Below are positions 1-6,512 of a stretch of DNA of 17,277 nt, piece after piece. The stretch spans positions 1 to 17,277 of the forward strand of contig CANKNL010000027.1 in assembly GCA_947483345.1 (NCBI GenBank). Direction: 5' to 3'. Origin of the DNA: Chitinophagaceae bacterium. GTDB taxonomy: Bacteria; Bacteroidota; Bacteroidia; Chitinophagales; Chitinophagaceae. A model generated the notes under the pieces. It was not told where the DNA came from. It searched no databases and saw nothing but the letters and a program-made list of their open reading frames with translations. Position 1 is the stretch's first letter. Every line of letters starts with the position of its first letter. A program made the translations under genes and the position numbers.

Positions 1-6
1 AAAAAA

Positions 7-966
7 TCACATCCTGTTAATGGCATCATAGTCCAGCAATTCAATATCGGGAGAGAGATAGCCCTGTTTCAAGGGCTCTTCTTTCATCAAATCGGTGCTG
101 AGGTATTTTTTATTACTGTCGCTGAATACCGTCACCACGTTTAAAGGCTTTGGGGATTGATTTTGCAATTGAATGGCGCCTATCAGGTTAGCACCCGAAG
201 ATATACCCACAGCCAATCCTAATGTTCGTGCCAGTTTTTGTGCCATTAAAATAGAATCACCATCAGATACTTTAATAACCGGATCCATGTCGTTCAGCTT
301 TACAATGGCCGGTATAAATTCATCTGAAATGCCCTGAATGCGGTGCGACCCAACTTTGTAACCTGTAGACAGTGTAGGAGATTCTGCCGGTTCCAGAGGA
401 TGTATTTTTATTTCCGGGTTTCTTGACCGCAGATATGTACCAACGCCCATAATGGTGCCACCCGTGCCTACACCGGCTACAAAAGCATCTGCCTTGATGT
501 CGATGGCCTGCAGTTGCATCCATATTTCCTTGGCTGTCGTTTTTTCATGCGCCTCGGCATTATAGATATTTTCAAATTGGCGTGGTAAAAAAATGGAAGA
601 ATCAGCCGCTGCCATCTGTTCGCTCAATGCAATACTACCCAAAAACCCACCCTTCTCTTTCGACATCAATATCACTTCGGCACCCAGACTTTCAATGATA
701 TTGACCCTTTCTTTGCTCAGCCAATCGGGCATAATAATTTTTACATTATGCCCCAATGCTTTTCCAATGGCACTGAAAGAAATACCCGTATTGCCACTGG
801 TGGCTTCTACAATACAATCTGTGTGCTTTATTTTGCCGGAACGATATGCCTGTTGAAGAATGTACAGGGCCATACGGTCTTTAATACTACCCGTAAGGTT
901 ATAATGTTCGCATTTTACATAAACCTTGTTGGTTATATTTTTATACCGGTATACGATCTCAATCAT
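7..966 (-). CDS. PLP-dependent cysteine synthase family protein (start uncertain, probably longer)
   Basis: This is a fold-type II PLP enzyme of the O-acetylserine sulfhydrylase (CysK/CysM) family, expected to make cysteine from O-acetylserine and sulfide in the cytoplasm. Counting from the ATG at 966, the PLP lysine is K29 in GSIKDR, the phosphate-binding loop is TSGNTG (56-61), and a glycine-rich VGTGGT lies at 166-171. A late ISSGAN motif is also present. The ATG at 966 probably is not the true N-terminus. The same frame continues upstream and encodes LIGNTP just before this Met, with IGNTP at 981-967; this is the family's conserved N-terminal substrate loop. Back to the in-frame stop at about 1032-1030 there is no ATG, GTG or TTG; a TTA stands at 1014-1012 where a start would fit. 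The family call is firm. Exact substrate (CysK, CysM or a cystathionine beta-synthase relative) is not settled. It is transcribed away from the small gene at 1128. Confidence 0.88.
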   Translation of the reverse strand: MIEIVYRYKNITNKVYVKCEHYNLTGSIKDRMALYILQQAYRSGKIKHTDCIVEATSGNTGISFSAIGKALGHNVKIIMPDWLSKERVNIIESLGAEVILMSKEKGGFLGSIALSEQMAAADSSIFLPRQFENIYNAEAHEKTTAKEIWMQLQAIDIKADAFVAGVGTGGTIMGVGTYLRSRNPEIKIHPLEPAESPTLSTGYKVGSHRIQGISDEFIPAIVKLNDMDPVIKVSDGDSILMAQKLARTLGLAVGISSGANLIGAIQLQNQSPKPLNVVTVFSDSNKKYLSTDLMKEEPLKQGYLSPDIELLDYDAINRM

Positions 967-1099
967 CGGTGTGTTACCGATGAGCCGCCAGAGGTGATTG
1001 AACTTATTTTCTAATTTCGTTTTCGTATGTTAAAACTAAAATAAATCTACCGGATTATTTCGCAAACTGACCAATATCATAAACTACACCGCTTTGCTG

Positions 1100-1107
1100 T
1101 ACATTTG
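1100..1107 (+). promoter_or_regulatory. Candidate Bacteroidota -7 box upstream of the 108 aa gene
   Basis: TACATTTG fits the TAnnTTTG -7 consensus of the Bacteroidota primary sigma factor and lies 20 bases before the ATG at 1128. I found no convincing -33 element at the usual distance, so this rests on one motif and its position. Confidence 0.35.
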
Positions 1108-1127
1108 AATTACAATAAACAAACTCC

Positions 1128-1454
1128 ATGAATTCAACAGCATCAGCTTTGCAGGTATTATTTAACCGGATACCAAGGAGACATACTTTAGAAAATGTAA
1201 AAGACATTTATGATATCCTCAATAACTATGAGGAGATATTAATAACGATAGAAGCCCTGAACCCATTTTATGAAAAAAATATACCCGTTTATTTTGATGA
1301 GCTGGAACAGGTTAGATCAACGATAAAAAAGTCAACAGACAATAAGGCTTCCAAAAAAACCAAGGACCATCTTTTTGATGAAGGCTCGGGTAACTTGAAA
1401 GACAGTATGCAATCATTGATACAGGTATATGGAGATGGGAAGCGCACGGCCTAA
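1128..1454 (+). CDS. Small hypothetical protein, 108 aa
   Basis: I do not recognise a family. The product is a soluble, hydrophilic, mostly helical-looking protein with no signal peptide or membrane segment. Residues about 22-70 are rich in Leu, Ile and Glu and could form helices. A lysine-rich patch (about residues 66-80, with KKTK) follows. It starts with ATG at 1128, 20 bases after a TAnnTTTG box, and ends 52 bases before the secreted-protein gene at 1507. Both genes read in the same direction and may be cotranscribed. The reading frame is clean and codon use resembles its neighbours, which supports a real gene, but no function can be assigned. Confidence 0.6.
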   Translation: MNSTASALQVLFNRIPRRHTLENVKDIYDILNNYEEILITIEALNPFYEKNIPVYFDELEQVRSTIKKSTDNKASKKTKDHLFDEGSGNLKDSMQSLIQVYGDGKRTA

Positions 1455-1506
1455 AATGACTGTTACAACTATAATTTAACAATTAACAGTTTTTGTTAAC
1501 AGCAGC

Positions 1507-1938
1507 ATGACCTATTTTTTTAAACCTTTGTATCAAACAACAAGACCATTGAAAACCAGTATACTTTTTGCATTTATTTTATGTTCAGTTTTTACAAAAG
1601 CTCAACAAGTTGAAAGCATTCATGTAAATCTGTATACCGACAGTTTGAAAAAAGGCACATTCAATTATATCAATATTGATGGCCGGTTATCAAATGGCAA
1701 ATACCTGCCTTTAGATAGTACCCATCTCATTTTCTGGTCTTCGGCAGGTAAATTCAGCGGTAACAGTTTATGGATAGACAAAAACATACACACAGAAAAA
1801 GTAGATATTAAAGTGTATTTACGAAATAATCCGGCATTGGTAAAAACGTTTACCATCTATATTAAGCAAATGCCCGATCCCGAATTAAAAACCATGGATG
1901 AGATCCTGATTAAACCCAAAGGTAAAAAAGGCAAATAA
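1507..1938 (+). CDS. Secreted hypothetical protein, 143 aa
   Basis: I do not recognise a named family. The N-terminus is a credible Sec signal peptide: basic residues up to K16, a hydrophobic stretch (about 17-29, SILFAFILCSVF) and a likely signal peptidase I site after TKA (before QQ, about residue 32). The mature part of about 110 residues has alternating polar/hydrophobic segments typical of a small beta-rich (Ig-like) periplasmic or surface domain, including IDGRLSNGKYLPLDSTHL and KVDIKVYLRNNP. The tail is lysine-rich (KPKGKKGK). It ends just before a bidirectional hairpin terminator. Export is well supported; function is unknown. Confidence 0.7.
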   Translation: MTYFFKPLYQTTRPLKTSILFAFILCSVFTKAQQVESIHVNLYTDSLKKGTFNYINIDGRLSNGKYLPLDSTHLIFWSSAGKFSGNSLWIDKNIHTEKVDIKVYLRNNPALVKTFTIYIKQMPDPELKTMDEILIKPKGKKGK

Positions 1939-1956
1939 TTATTTATGCTCAAAAGC

Positions 1957-1995
1957 AAAATGCCCGGTAATCCAGATAGATTTGCCGGGCATTTT
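1957..1995. terminator. Bidirectional rho-independent terminator between convergent genes
   Basis: An 11-bp perfect stem, AAAATGCCCGG (1957-1967) with CCGGGCATTTT (1985-1995), encloses a 17-base loop that can close further by T-G and A-T pairs. T runs follow the stem in plus orientation, and the A run serves the same role on the minus strand. It lies between the stop of the secreted protein (1938) and the stop of transaldolase (2011), so it can end both transcripts. Confidence 0.85.
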
Positions 1996-2010
1996 TACTT
2001 GAAAAATAAA

Positions 2011-2664
2011 TTAAGCGAATTTCTTAGCGTCTTCTAAAAACTTTGCCAACCCGATATCGGTTAAAGGATGTTTTAATAATCCTAAAATTGAATCAAGCGG
2101 ACAAGTACAAACATCAGCACCGGCCTCGGCACATTTAATGATATGTAAAGGATTACGAATTGATGCCGCCAGTATTTCAGTCTTATATCCCTGCATTGAA
2201 AATATCTGTCTCATCTGGTGTATCAGCTCCATGCCATCCCAACCGCTGTCATCTACCCTGCCCAAGAATGGCGACACATAAGTAGCACCTGCTTTTGCAG
2301 CCAAAATGGCCTGACCAGCACTAAAAATAAGCGTACAGTTTGTTCTGATACCATTATCAGTAAACCATTTCAAAGCTTTTATTCCGTCTTTAATCATGGG
2401 TACTTTAACTACAATATTCGGGTGAATGGCCGCCAGCTTCTTCCCTTCGGCAACAATACCGTCAAAATCTGTAGAAATCACTTCGGCACTGATATCGCCA
2501 TCTACCAGTTCGCAAATGGTTTTATAATGTGCCATTACGGCTTCCTGGCCTTTAATACCTTCCTTAGCCATTAAAGATGGATTGGTAGTAACACCATCTA
2601 ATATCCCAAGATCATTTGCTTCTTTAATTTGTTCCAGGTTGGCCGTATCGATAAAAAATTTCAT
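2011..2664 (-). CDS. tal: Transaldolase, TalC/MipB (fructose-6-phosphate aldolase-like) type
   Basis: This 217-residue protein belongs to the short transaldolase/FSA family of TIM-barrel class I aldolases in the non-oxidative pentose phosphate pathway, which form a Schiff base with substrate. Landmarks are FIDTAN (4-9), GVTTNPSL (24-31), the catalytic lysine K87 in VVKVP, TLIFSAGQA (111-119), YVSPFLGR (129-136) and ILAASIRNP (164-172). The length matches the B. subtilis transaldolase group. Position 61 (SAEV) is Glu, as in family members acting as transaldolases; E. coli FsaA has Gln at the equivalent place. I therefore favour transaldolase over fructose-6-phosphate aldolase, though this is inferred from one residue and overall similarity. 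It appears monocistronic, with its own -7 box about 38 bases upstream and a shared terminator downstream. Confidence 0.92.
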   Translation of the reverse strand: MKFFIDTANLEQIKEANDLGILDGVTTNPSLMAKEGIKGQEAVMAHYKTICELVDGDISAEVISTDFDGIVAEGKKLAAIHPNIVVKVPMIKDGIKALKWFTDNGIRTNCTLIFSAGQAILAAKAGATYVSPFLGRVDDSGWDGMELIHQMRQIFSMQGYKTEILAASIRNPLHIIKCAEAGADVCTCPLDSILGLLKHPLTDIGLAKFLEDAKKFA

Positions 2665-2701
2665 GCTATTTATTATTTAGTTAAAAAATCAATATTTAAT
2701 G

Positions 2702-2709
2702 CAAAAGTA
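2702..2709 (-). promoter_or_regulatory. Candidate -7 box for the transaldolase gene
   Basis: On the minus strand this reads TACTTTTG, a full match to TAnnTTTG, 37 bases before the ATG at 2664. That would give a 5' leader of roughly 30 bases. The flanks are strongly AT-rich, and I could not pick a definite -33 TTTG element. Confidence 0.45.
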
Positions 2710-2823
2710 AAATAAATGGAAGCGTAAAAAGTAACTATTTATACAGTTAAAAGCATAAAAGTGTGAATTAGCATCATCAAAAATAAAAGTAGTTTCTCAA
2801 CCTTGACTGATGGGCATAAAAAT

Positions 2824-2917
2824 GGCAAGTTACTTACATCGCACCGCTCAACCATCTACCCTTGCTACCTTCCGGTCCTGGGGGAGTTCAACAGGAGCTG
2901 GCCGTATAAGACTTGCC
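2824..2917 (-). ncRNA. ffs: Signal recognition particle RNA, bacterial small type (4.5S-like)
   Basis: Read on the minus strand, this segment carries the SRP helix 8 signature: CAGGACCGGAAGGTAGCAAG, with the GGAAG tetraloop region and the asymmetric-loop AGCA that bind Ffh. The ends close on each other: GGCAAGT (2917-2911) pairs with ACTTGCC (2830-2824), giving an RNA of about 94 bases, normal for the small bacterial SRP RNA. It would bind Ffh and direct co-translational membrane targeting. A T-rich run follows the 3' end on the minus strand (GCCATTTTTA), so the closing helix may also act in termination. A plus-strand ORF spanning this stretch is spurious. The exact ends could be off by a few bases. 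Confidence 0.93.
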
Positions 2918-2921
2918 GGGG

Positions 2922-2929
2922 CAAAGATA
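2922..2929 (-). promoter_or_regulatory. -7 box of the SRP RNA promoter
   Basis: The minus strand reads TATCTTTG, a perfect TAnnTTTG match, four bases before the 5' end predicted independently from the SRP terminal helix. The motif and RNA end agree, so this is the best supported promoter element in the window. The -33 element is not obvious. Confidence 0.65.
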
Positions 2930-3026
2930 AGGAATGCGCTTTAAAGTTTAAGCTTAAGGTGATAAGTTATTTACAAAACCCCATTCTCCGAAAATAAGTC
3001 CATTACCATGGTCCGTCATTTTCTTC

Positions 3027-4343
3027 TTAAAAACTAATCCCCGGCTTATCCGTTCTCGAATTTATTTTTCCGATGCCTATCAACTGATCGGCACGGTCGG
3101 TAAATGATTTGTAATACATTAAAATAGTATACCCATTTTCTGTTTCCCAGTAGTCACCCTCCAGGTCACGGCGGTTAGCAACCTTATTTTTATCCACAGC
3201 GATATAGGTATAATTATAATAGCCCTGTTTTAAAAAAGCTTGGCATTCATAAATGCCTTTTTCGGTATTAAAAACCATTTTGGTTTTATCATTAAACTCA
3301 TAATTGGTTAGCTGACCCGCCAGGTAAATATCTTTATCAGCATACGCGATGCCATTGGGTGCGGCTAAGCTAAAGTGTACCATGGCAAAATCGCCCTGCC
3401 AGTAAGGATTTATGCTTTCGTAAGTTTCAACAAGGTACATCCCATTTAAATCCCGGAAATAAACATATCGCTGTGCACTACGGTCCACATCCGGAAATAA
3501 AAACATATCGGTTGATGTTTTTTTATAATCCGCTTTTTGCACCCTGTCGCTTTGCAGCCTAAAGCTCCGTAAGTCAAGCCAGCGCCACTCTTTACCTGCA
3601 GGAAACAGGCCATTATTTTCTGAATTATACTCCAGTGTATTGCCTCTTACAAAGCTTGGTTTAATATCTTTGAGTGCATTATCCCATCGGTTATTTTGCA
3701 GAATGACCACTTTAATCTGTTGTGCCGCACTAAACGTATTTAACCCATTGATATTGGCAGAAAACTGAATTTTTTGATGTGTTTTAAAAAGTTGCGGTGT
3801 AAAGGGCTGAACAACCTGTCCGCCAATAGATGCCTTCTGCTCCAGCACCAACAAGCGCCTGGTAAATGCCAGCTTGGAAGTATCCCCATCTAAAAAAACC
3901 TTTAAAATATAATTACCCGACATGGTCAAAGTCGTATTTCTATCAGGTACCATGGCCTGGTAATGGGTATACCTTGTTAAGGCAATTGATGAGTAGCGGT
4001 AGGTTGATATCCGTTGTTGTGTAAATCCTTTGGTGTATAAAAACGGACTGATATCAACCGGTTTCCAATCGTAATCGCAAAGTTGAAAACTGTAATAATA
4101 ACTTTTCATATTAGCCTCCAGGTCGTCAAAATTCAGTTCCATCTGATCGCCGCTGTTCATTTTATAAACCGGTAACGATTCCTGATCACCACTCATATGA
4201 AACCGTACAGCCTTGATATTGTCTTTATACACGGCATCTGTTAGCTGAGAAAAAGCCGGGTTGATAACAAAAAAGCAATTGATAAAGAACAGGAAACGAA
4301 CTAAATTCTTTATCCCGGCTTTTTGTTTTTTCAGAATCAGCAT
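3027..4343 (-). CDS. Type IX secretion system plug protein (DUF5103 family)
   Basis: The 438-residue product resembles the Bacteroidota DUF5103/T9SS plug family, periplasmic proteins that close the SprA outer-membrane translocon on its inner face. The signature starts soon after the signal peptide: VYKDNIKAVRFH, then YKMNSGDQMELNFDDLEA, YYYSFQLCDYDWKP and YTHYQAMVPD. A second beta-rich domain fills the C-terminal half. I chose the ATG at 4343 because it gives a clean signal peptide: KKQKAGIK, a hydrophobic FLFFINCFFVI stretch and a cleavage site after AFS. The frame stays open to 4595, but that extension overlaps the divergent permease gene and lacks a sensible N-terminus. A start at 4376 is a weaker alternative. 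No T9SS cargo with an obvious C-terminal sorting domain is in the window. Confidence 0.85.
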   Translation of the reverse strand: MLILKKQKAGIKNLVRFLFFINCFFVINPAFSQLTDAVYKDNIKAVRFHMSGDQESLPVYKMNSGDQMELNFDDLEANMKSYYYSFQLCDYDWKPVDISPFLYTKGFTQQRISTYRYSSIALTRYTHYQAMVPDRNTTLTMSGNYILKVFLDGDTSKLAFTRRLLVLEQKASIGGQVVQPFTPQLFKTHQKIQFSANINGLNTFSAAQQIKVVILQNNRWDNALKDIKPSFVRGNTLEYNSENNGLFPAGKEWRWLDLRSFRLQSDRVQKADYKKTSTDMFLFPDVDRSAQRYVYFRDLNGMYLVETYESINPYWQGDFAMVHFSLAAPNGIAYADKDIYLAGQLTNYEFNDKTKMVFNTEKGIYECQAFLKQGYYNYTYIAVDKNKVANRRDLEGDYWETENGYTILMYYKSFTDRADQLIGIGKINSRTDKPGISF

Positions 4344-4439
4344 GTTAACTGTACCGTTTATTTCGGTGTGTCTCATTTTAATCCCATGGCCTGTTTTAAC
4401 TTTTCCCATGTTATCTATAATCATTACGTTTAAATAAAA

Positions 4440-4447
4440 TACTTTTG
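4440..4447 (+). promoter_or_regulatory. Candidate -7 box for the FtsX-type permease gene
   Basis: TACTTTTG matches TAnnTTTG and lies 23 bases upstream of the TTG start at 4471, in the 127-base gap between divergent genes. A leader of about 15 bases would follow. No clear -33 element was identified. Confidence 0.45.
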
Positions 4448-4470
4448 TAAGATACCAAAAAATATACCGT

Positions 4471-5700
4471 TTGAATGTTTCTGTCTTCATAGCAAAACGA
4501 ATTGCTTTTAACCGGCAAAAGAGTTTCTCCAAATTCATCATCAGGCTTGCCATTGGTGCCACGGCCATCAGTGTGGCCATTATGATTGTAGCCATGAGTT
4601 TTGTAAACGGTTTTCAACAGGTCATCAGCAATAAGGTTTTTAGTTTTTGGGGACATCTACGGGTACAGCAAAATGTGGAGAACCGGGTCAGCATCGCCGA
4701 AGAATATCCCATAACACAAAATGACAGCATTGAGCAATTTCTGAGAGCATTACCACAGGTTAAGACGGTAGAACGATTTGCCACCAAATCGGCCATCATT
4801 AAATACCAGGCAGATATTGAAAGTGTATTGTTAAAAGGTGTAGACGCATCTTTTGATTTTACCCGACTTCAACCTTTTTTACAATCGGGTAAATGGATCA
4901 CATTTAAAGACAGTGGATACAGTAATGAAATTAATATTTCCACATACACAGCCAACCAGCTACAAGCGGCTGTTAATGACAGTGTTTTTGTTTTCTTTTT
5001 CAGAGAAGACGGATCAAAAACTGCCCGATGGCTAAAGATTGCCGGCATTTATAAAACGGCTATTGAAGAATATGATAAGAATTTTGCGATTAGCGACATT
5101 AACCTGATCAGAAAATTAAATAACTGGGAGTCTGATCAAATTGGAGGTTATGAAGTTTTTTTATTTGATTATAAGGAAACTGACTCGCTAAATAATTTTA
5201 TTTATGCCGAATTACCGCAAAGCTGGTACAGTAAATCCATTAAAGAAATCTATCCAAATATTTTTGACTGGTTGGGCTTGCAAGGGCAAATTAAAAACAT
5301 GCTGCTGATCATTATGATGGTTGTGGCAGTTGTTAACCTGATTACCTGTCTGATCATTTTGGTTTTGGAAAGAACCAGAATGACAGGTATACTTAAATCT
5401 CTGGGTGCATCAGACTGGCAGGTGCAGCAGATATTTTTATACAACACATCAGTAATCGCCATTACAGGCATAGCTGCAGGTGCAGCACTGGGACTTGGTA
5501 TTTGCTGGTTACAGGAAAAAACAGGATTTATTAAATTAAATGAAGAAGCTTATTATATGAATATGGCTCATGCAGATGTAATATGGTGGCAGGTTGTATT
5601 GATTTGTTTGGCTACTCTGGCGGTATCCTTTGCAACTTTAATTATTCCTACACTGCTTATTAAAAAAATAAAGCCGGTAAAGGCCATTCAGTTCAGATAA
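4471..5700 (+). CDS. FtsX/LolC-LolE family ABC transporter permease
   Basis: This 409-residue inner-membrane protein has the MacB/LolE layout. One N-terminal membrane helix (about 23-46) is followed by a large periplasmic domain (about 47-270) and a C-terminal FtsX domain with three helices (about 271-300, 322-345, 370-398). The conserved cytoplasmic stretch ERTRMTGILKSLGAS lies between helices 2 and 3 and is where such permeases contact their ATPase. Relatives release lipoproteins for transport to the outer membrane or pump other substrates; no ATPase partner is encoded here, so the substrate is open. The start is a TTG. It is chosen because MNVSVFIAKR is the normal N-terminus for this group and no nearby upstream ATG exists. 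The gene converges on the RNA methyltransferase gene with only nine bases between. Confidence 0.88.
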   Translation: MNVSVFIAKRIAFNRQKSFSKFIIRLAIGATAISVAIMIVAMSFVNGFQQVISNKVFSFWGHLRVQQNVENRVSIAEEYPITQNDSIEQFLRALPQVKTVERFATKSAIIKYQADIESVLLKGVDASFDFTRLQPFLQSGKWITFKDSGYSNEINISTYTANQLQAAVNDSVFVFFFREDGSKTARWLKIAGIYKTAIEEYDKNFAISDINLIRKLNNWESDQIGGYEVFLFDYKETDSLNNFIYAELPQSWYSKSIKEIYPNIFDWLGLQGQIKNMLLIIMMVVAVVNLITCLIILVLERTRMTGILKSLGASDWQVQQIFLYNTSVIAITGIAAGAALGLGICWLQEKTGFIKLNEEAYYMNMAHADVIWWQVVLICLATLAVSFATLIIPTLLIKKIKPVKAIQFR

Positions 5701-5709
5701 ACGCTTACA

Positions 5710-6453
5710 TTATACTACATGAGAAAGAATAATCCCTGTTGCCACTGCCGCATTTAATGACTCTGCCGCTCCAATCCGGGGGATATTTATTTTTTCATTT
5801 ACAAAATTCATCACGTCATAACTAACCCCATTCGCTTCATTACCGATGATCACTATACCCTCTTTCAACTTGCCAATTGTTTTTACATCCTTACCCTCCA
5901 GCGATGCTGAATAAATTGTCAATTTGCTGTTTTCCTTCAGCCAATTGATCAAGTCGGCATAAATAATATTTACCCTGCCCAGGCTCCCCATGGTACTTTG
6001 CACCACTTTGGCATTGTACATATCGGCACAACCAACAGAACAAACAATATCTGTTATCCCAAACCAATCGGCTATACGGATGATGGTGCCCAGGTTGCCC
6101 GGGTCCTGTATGGTATCTAAAACCAATGTTATTTTAGCATTGGTTTCAAAGTGTACATGTTGTTTTCTTTTTTCAAAAATAGCCAACACCTGATGTGCTG
6201 ATGATAAAGAAGATATTTTTTTGAGCTCAAAATCCGTCACTTCATGGATGGTTGTGTCCTTTAATTTCAATAGTAATTTATCCTGATCCTTTAGCCATTC
6301 AGGTAAAGCCAAAATCTCCTGACAGACAAATGTCCGGCTATTGATTAAGTCCGAAACCAGCTTGGGCCCTTCGGCTATAAAAAGCCCTGTTTCATCTCTG
6401 AATTTTTTGTGCAGTAAACTTTGGATATATTTGGTATGCGTTTTGCTTAACAT
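5710..6453 (-). CDS. TrmH/SpoU family RNA 2'-O-methyltransferase
   Basis: A SPOUT-class methyltransferase of 247 residues that uses S-adenosylmethionine to methylate a ribose 2'-OH in rRNA or tRNA. All three SpoU motifs are present: motif 1 with N120 and catalytic R126 in DPGNLGTIIRIADWF (117-131), motif 2 IIGNEANGV (202-210), and motif 3 ESLNAAVATGI (231-241) of the trefoil knot. The N-terminal 100 residues form the substrate-binding domain (KYIQSLLHKKFRD..GLFIAEG). The closest named relatives are 23S rRNA methyltransferases such as RlmB and thiostrepton-resistance-like enzymes, but the target nucleotide cannot be read from sequence. The start ATG at 6453 is divergent from tamL. Confidence 0.92.
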   Translation of the reverse strand: MLSKTHTKYIQSLLHKKFRDETGLFIAEGPKLVSDLINSRTFVCQEILALPEWLKDQDKLLLKLKDTTIHEVTDFELKKISSLSSAHQVLAIFEKRKQHVHFETNAKITLVLDTIQDPGNLGTIIRIADWFGITDIVCSVGCADMYNAKVVQSTMGSLGRVNIIYADLINWLKENSKLTIYSASLEGKDVKTIGKLKEGIVIIGNEANGVSYDVMNFVNEKINIPRIGAAESLNAAVATGIILSHVV

Positions 6454-6512
6454 TGTTGCTTATATATTTTATGCCGGTTAACCCATTAATTAAATTCAGC
6501 AGTTTGTATCCA

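Noticed and set aside
748..1014. Plus-strand ORF of 88 codons
   Set aside because: It is antisense to the cysteine-synthase gene and its conserved upstream extension.
1479..1502. Short hairpin (TTAACA/TGTTAA) before the 143 aa gene
   Set aside because: The stem is only six A/T-rich base pairs; too weak to call a terminator or regulatory element.
2803..2997. 64-codon plus-strand ORF
   Set aside because: It lies across the SRP RNA gene, which explains the conservation and composition of this stretch.
4344..4595. Open frame extending the plug protein N-terminally to 4595
   Set aside because: It runs antisense into the permease gene, has no signal-like N-terminus, and the ATG at 4343 gives a proper signal peptide.
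6453..6512. N-terminal extension of TamL from the TTG at 6453
   Set aside because: It overlaps the start codon of the divergent methyltransferase gene and would place the lipobox too far from the N-terminus.
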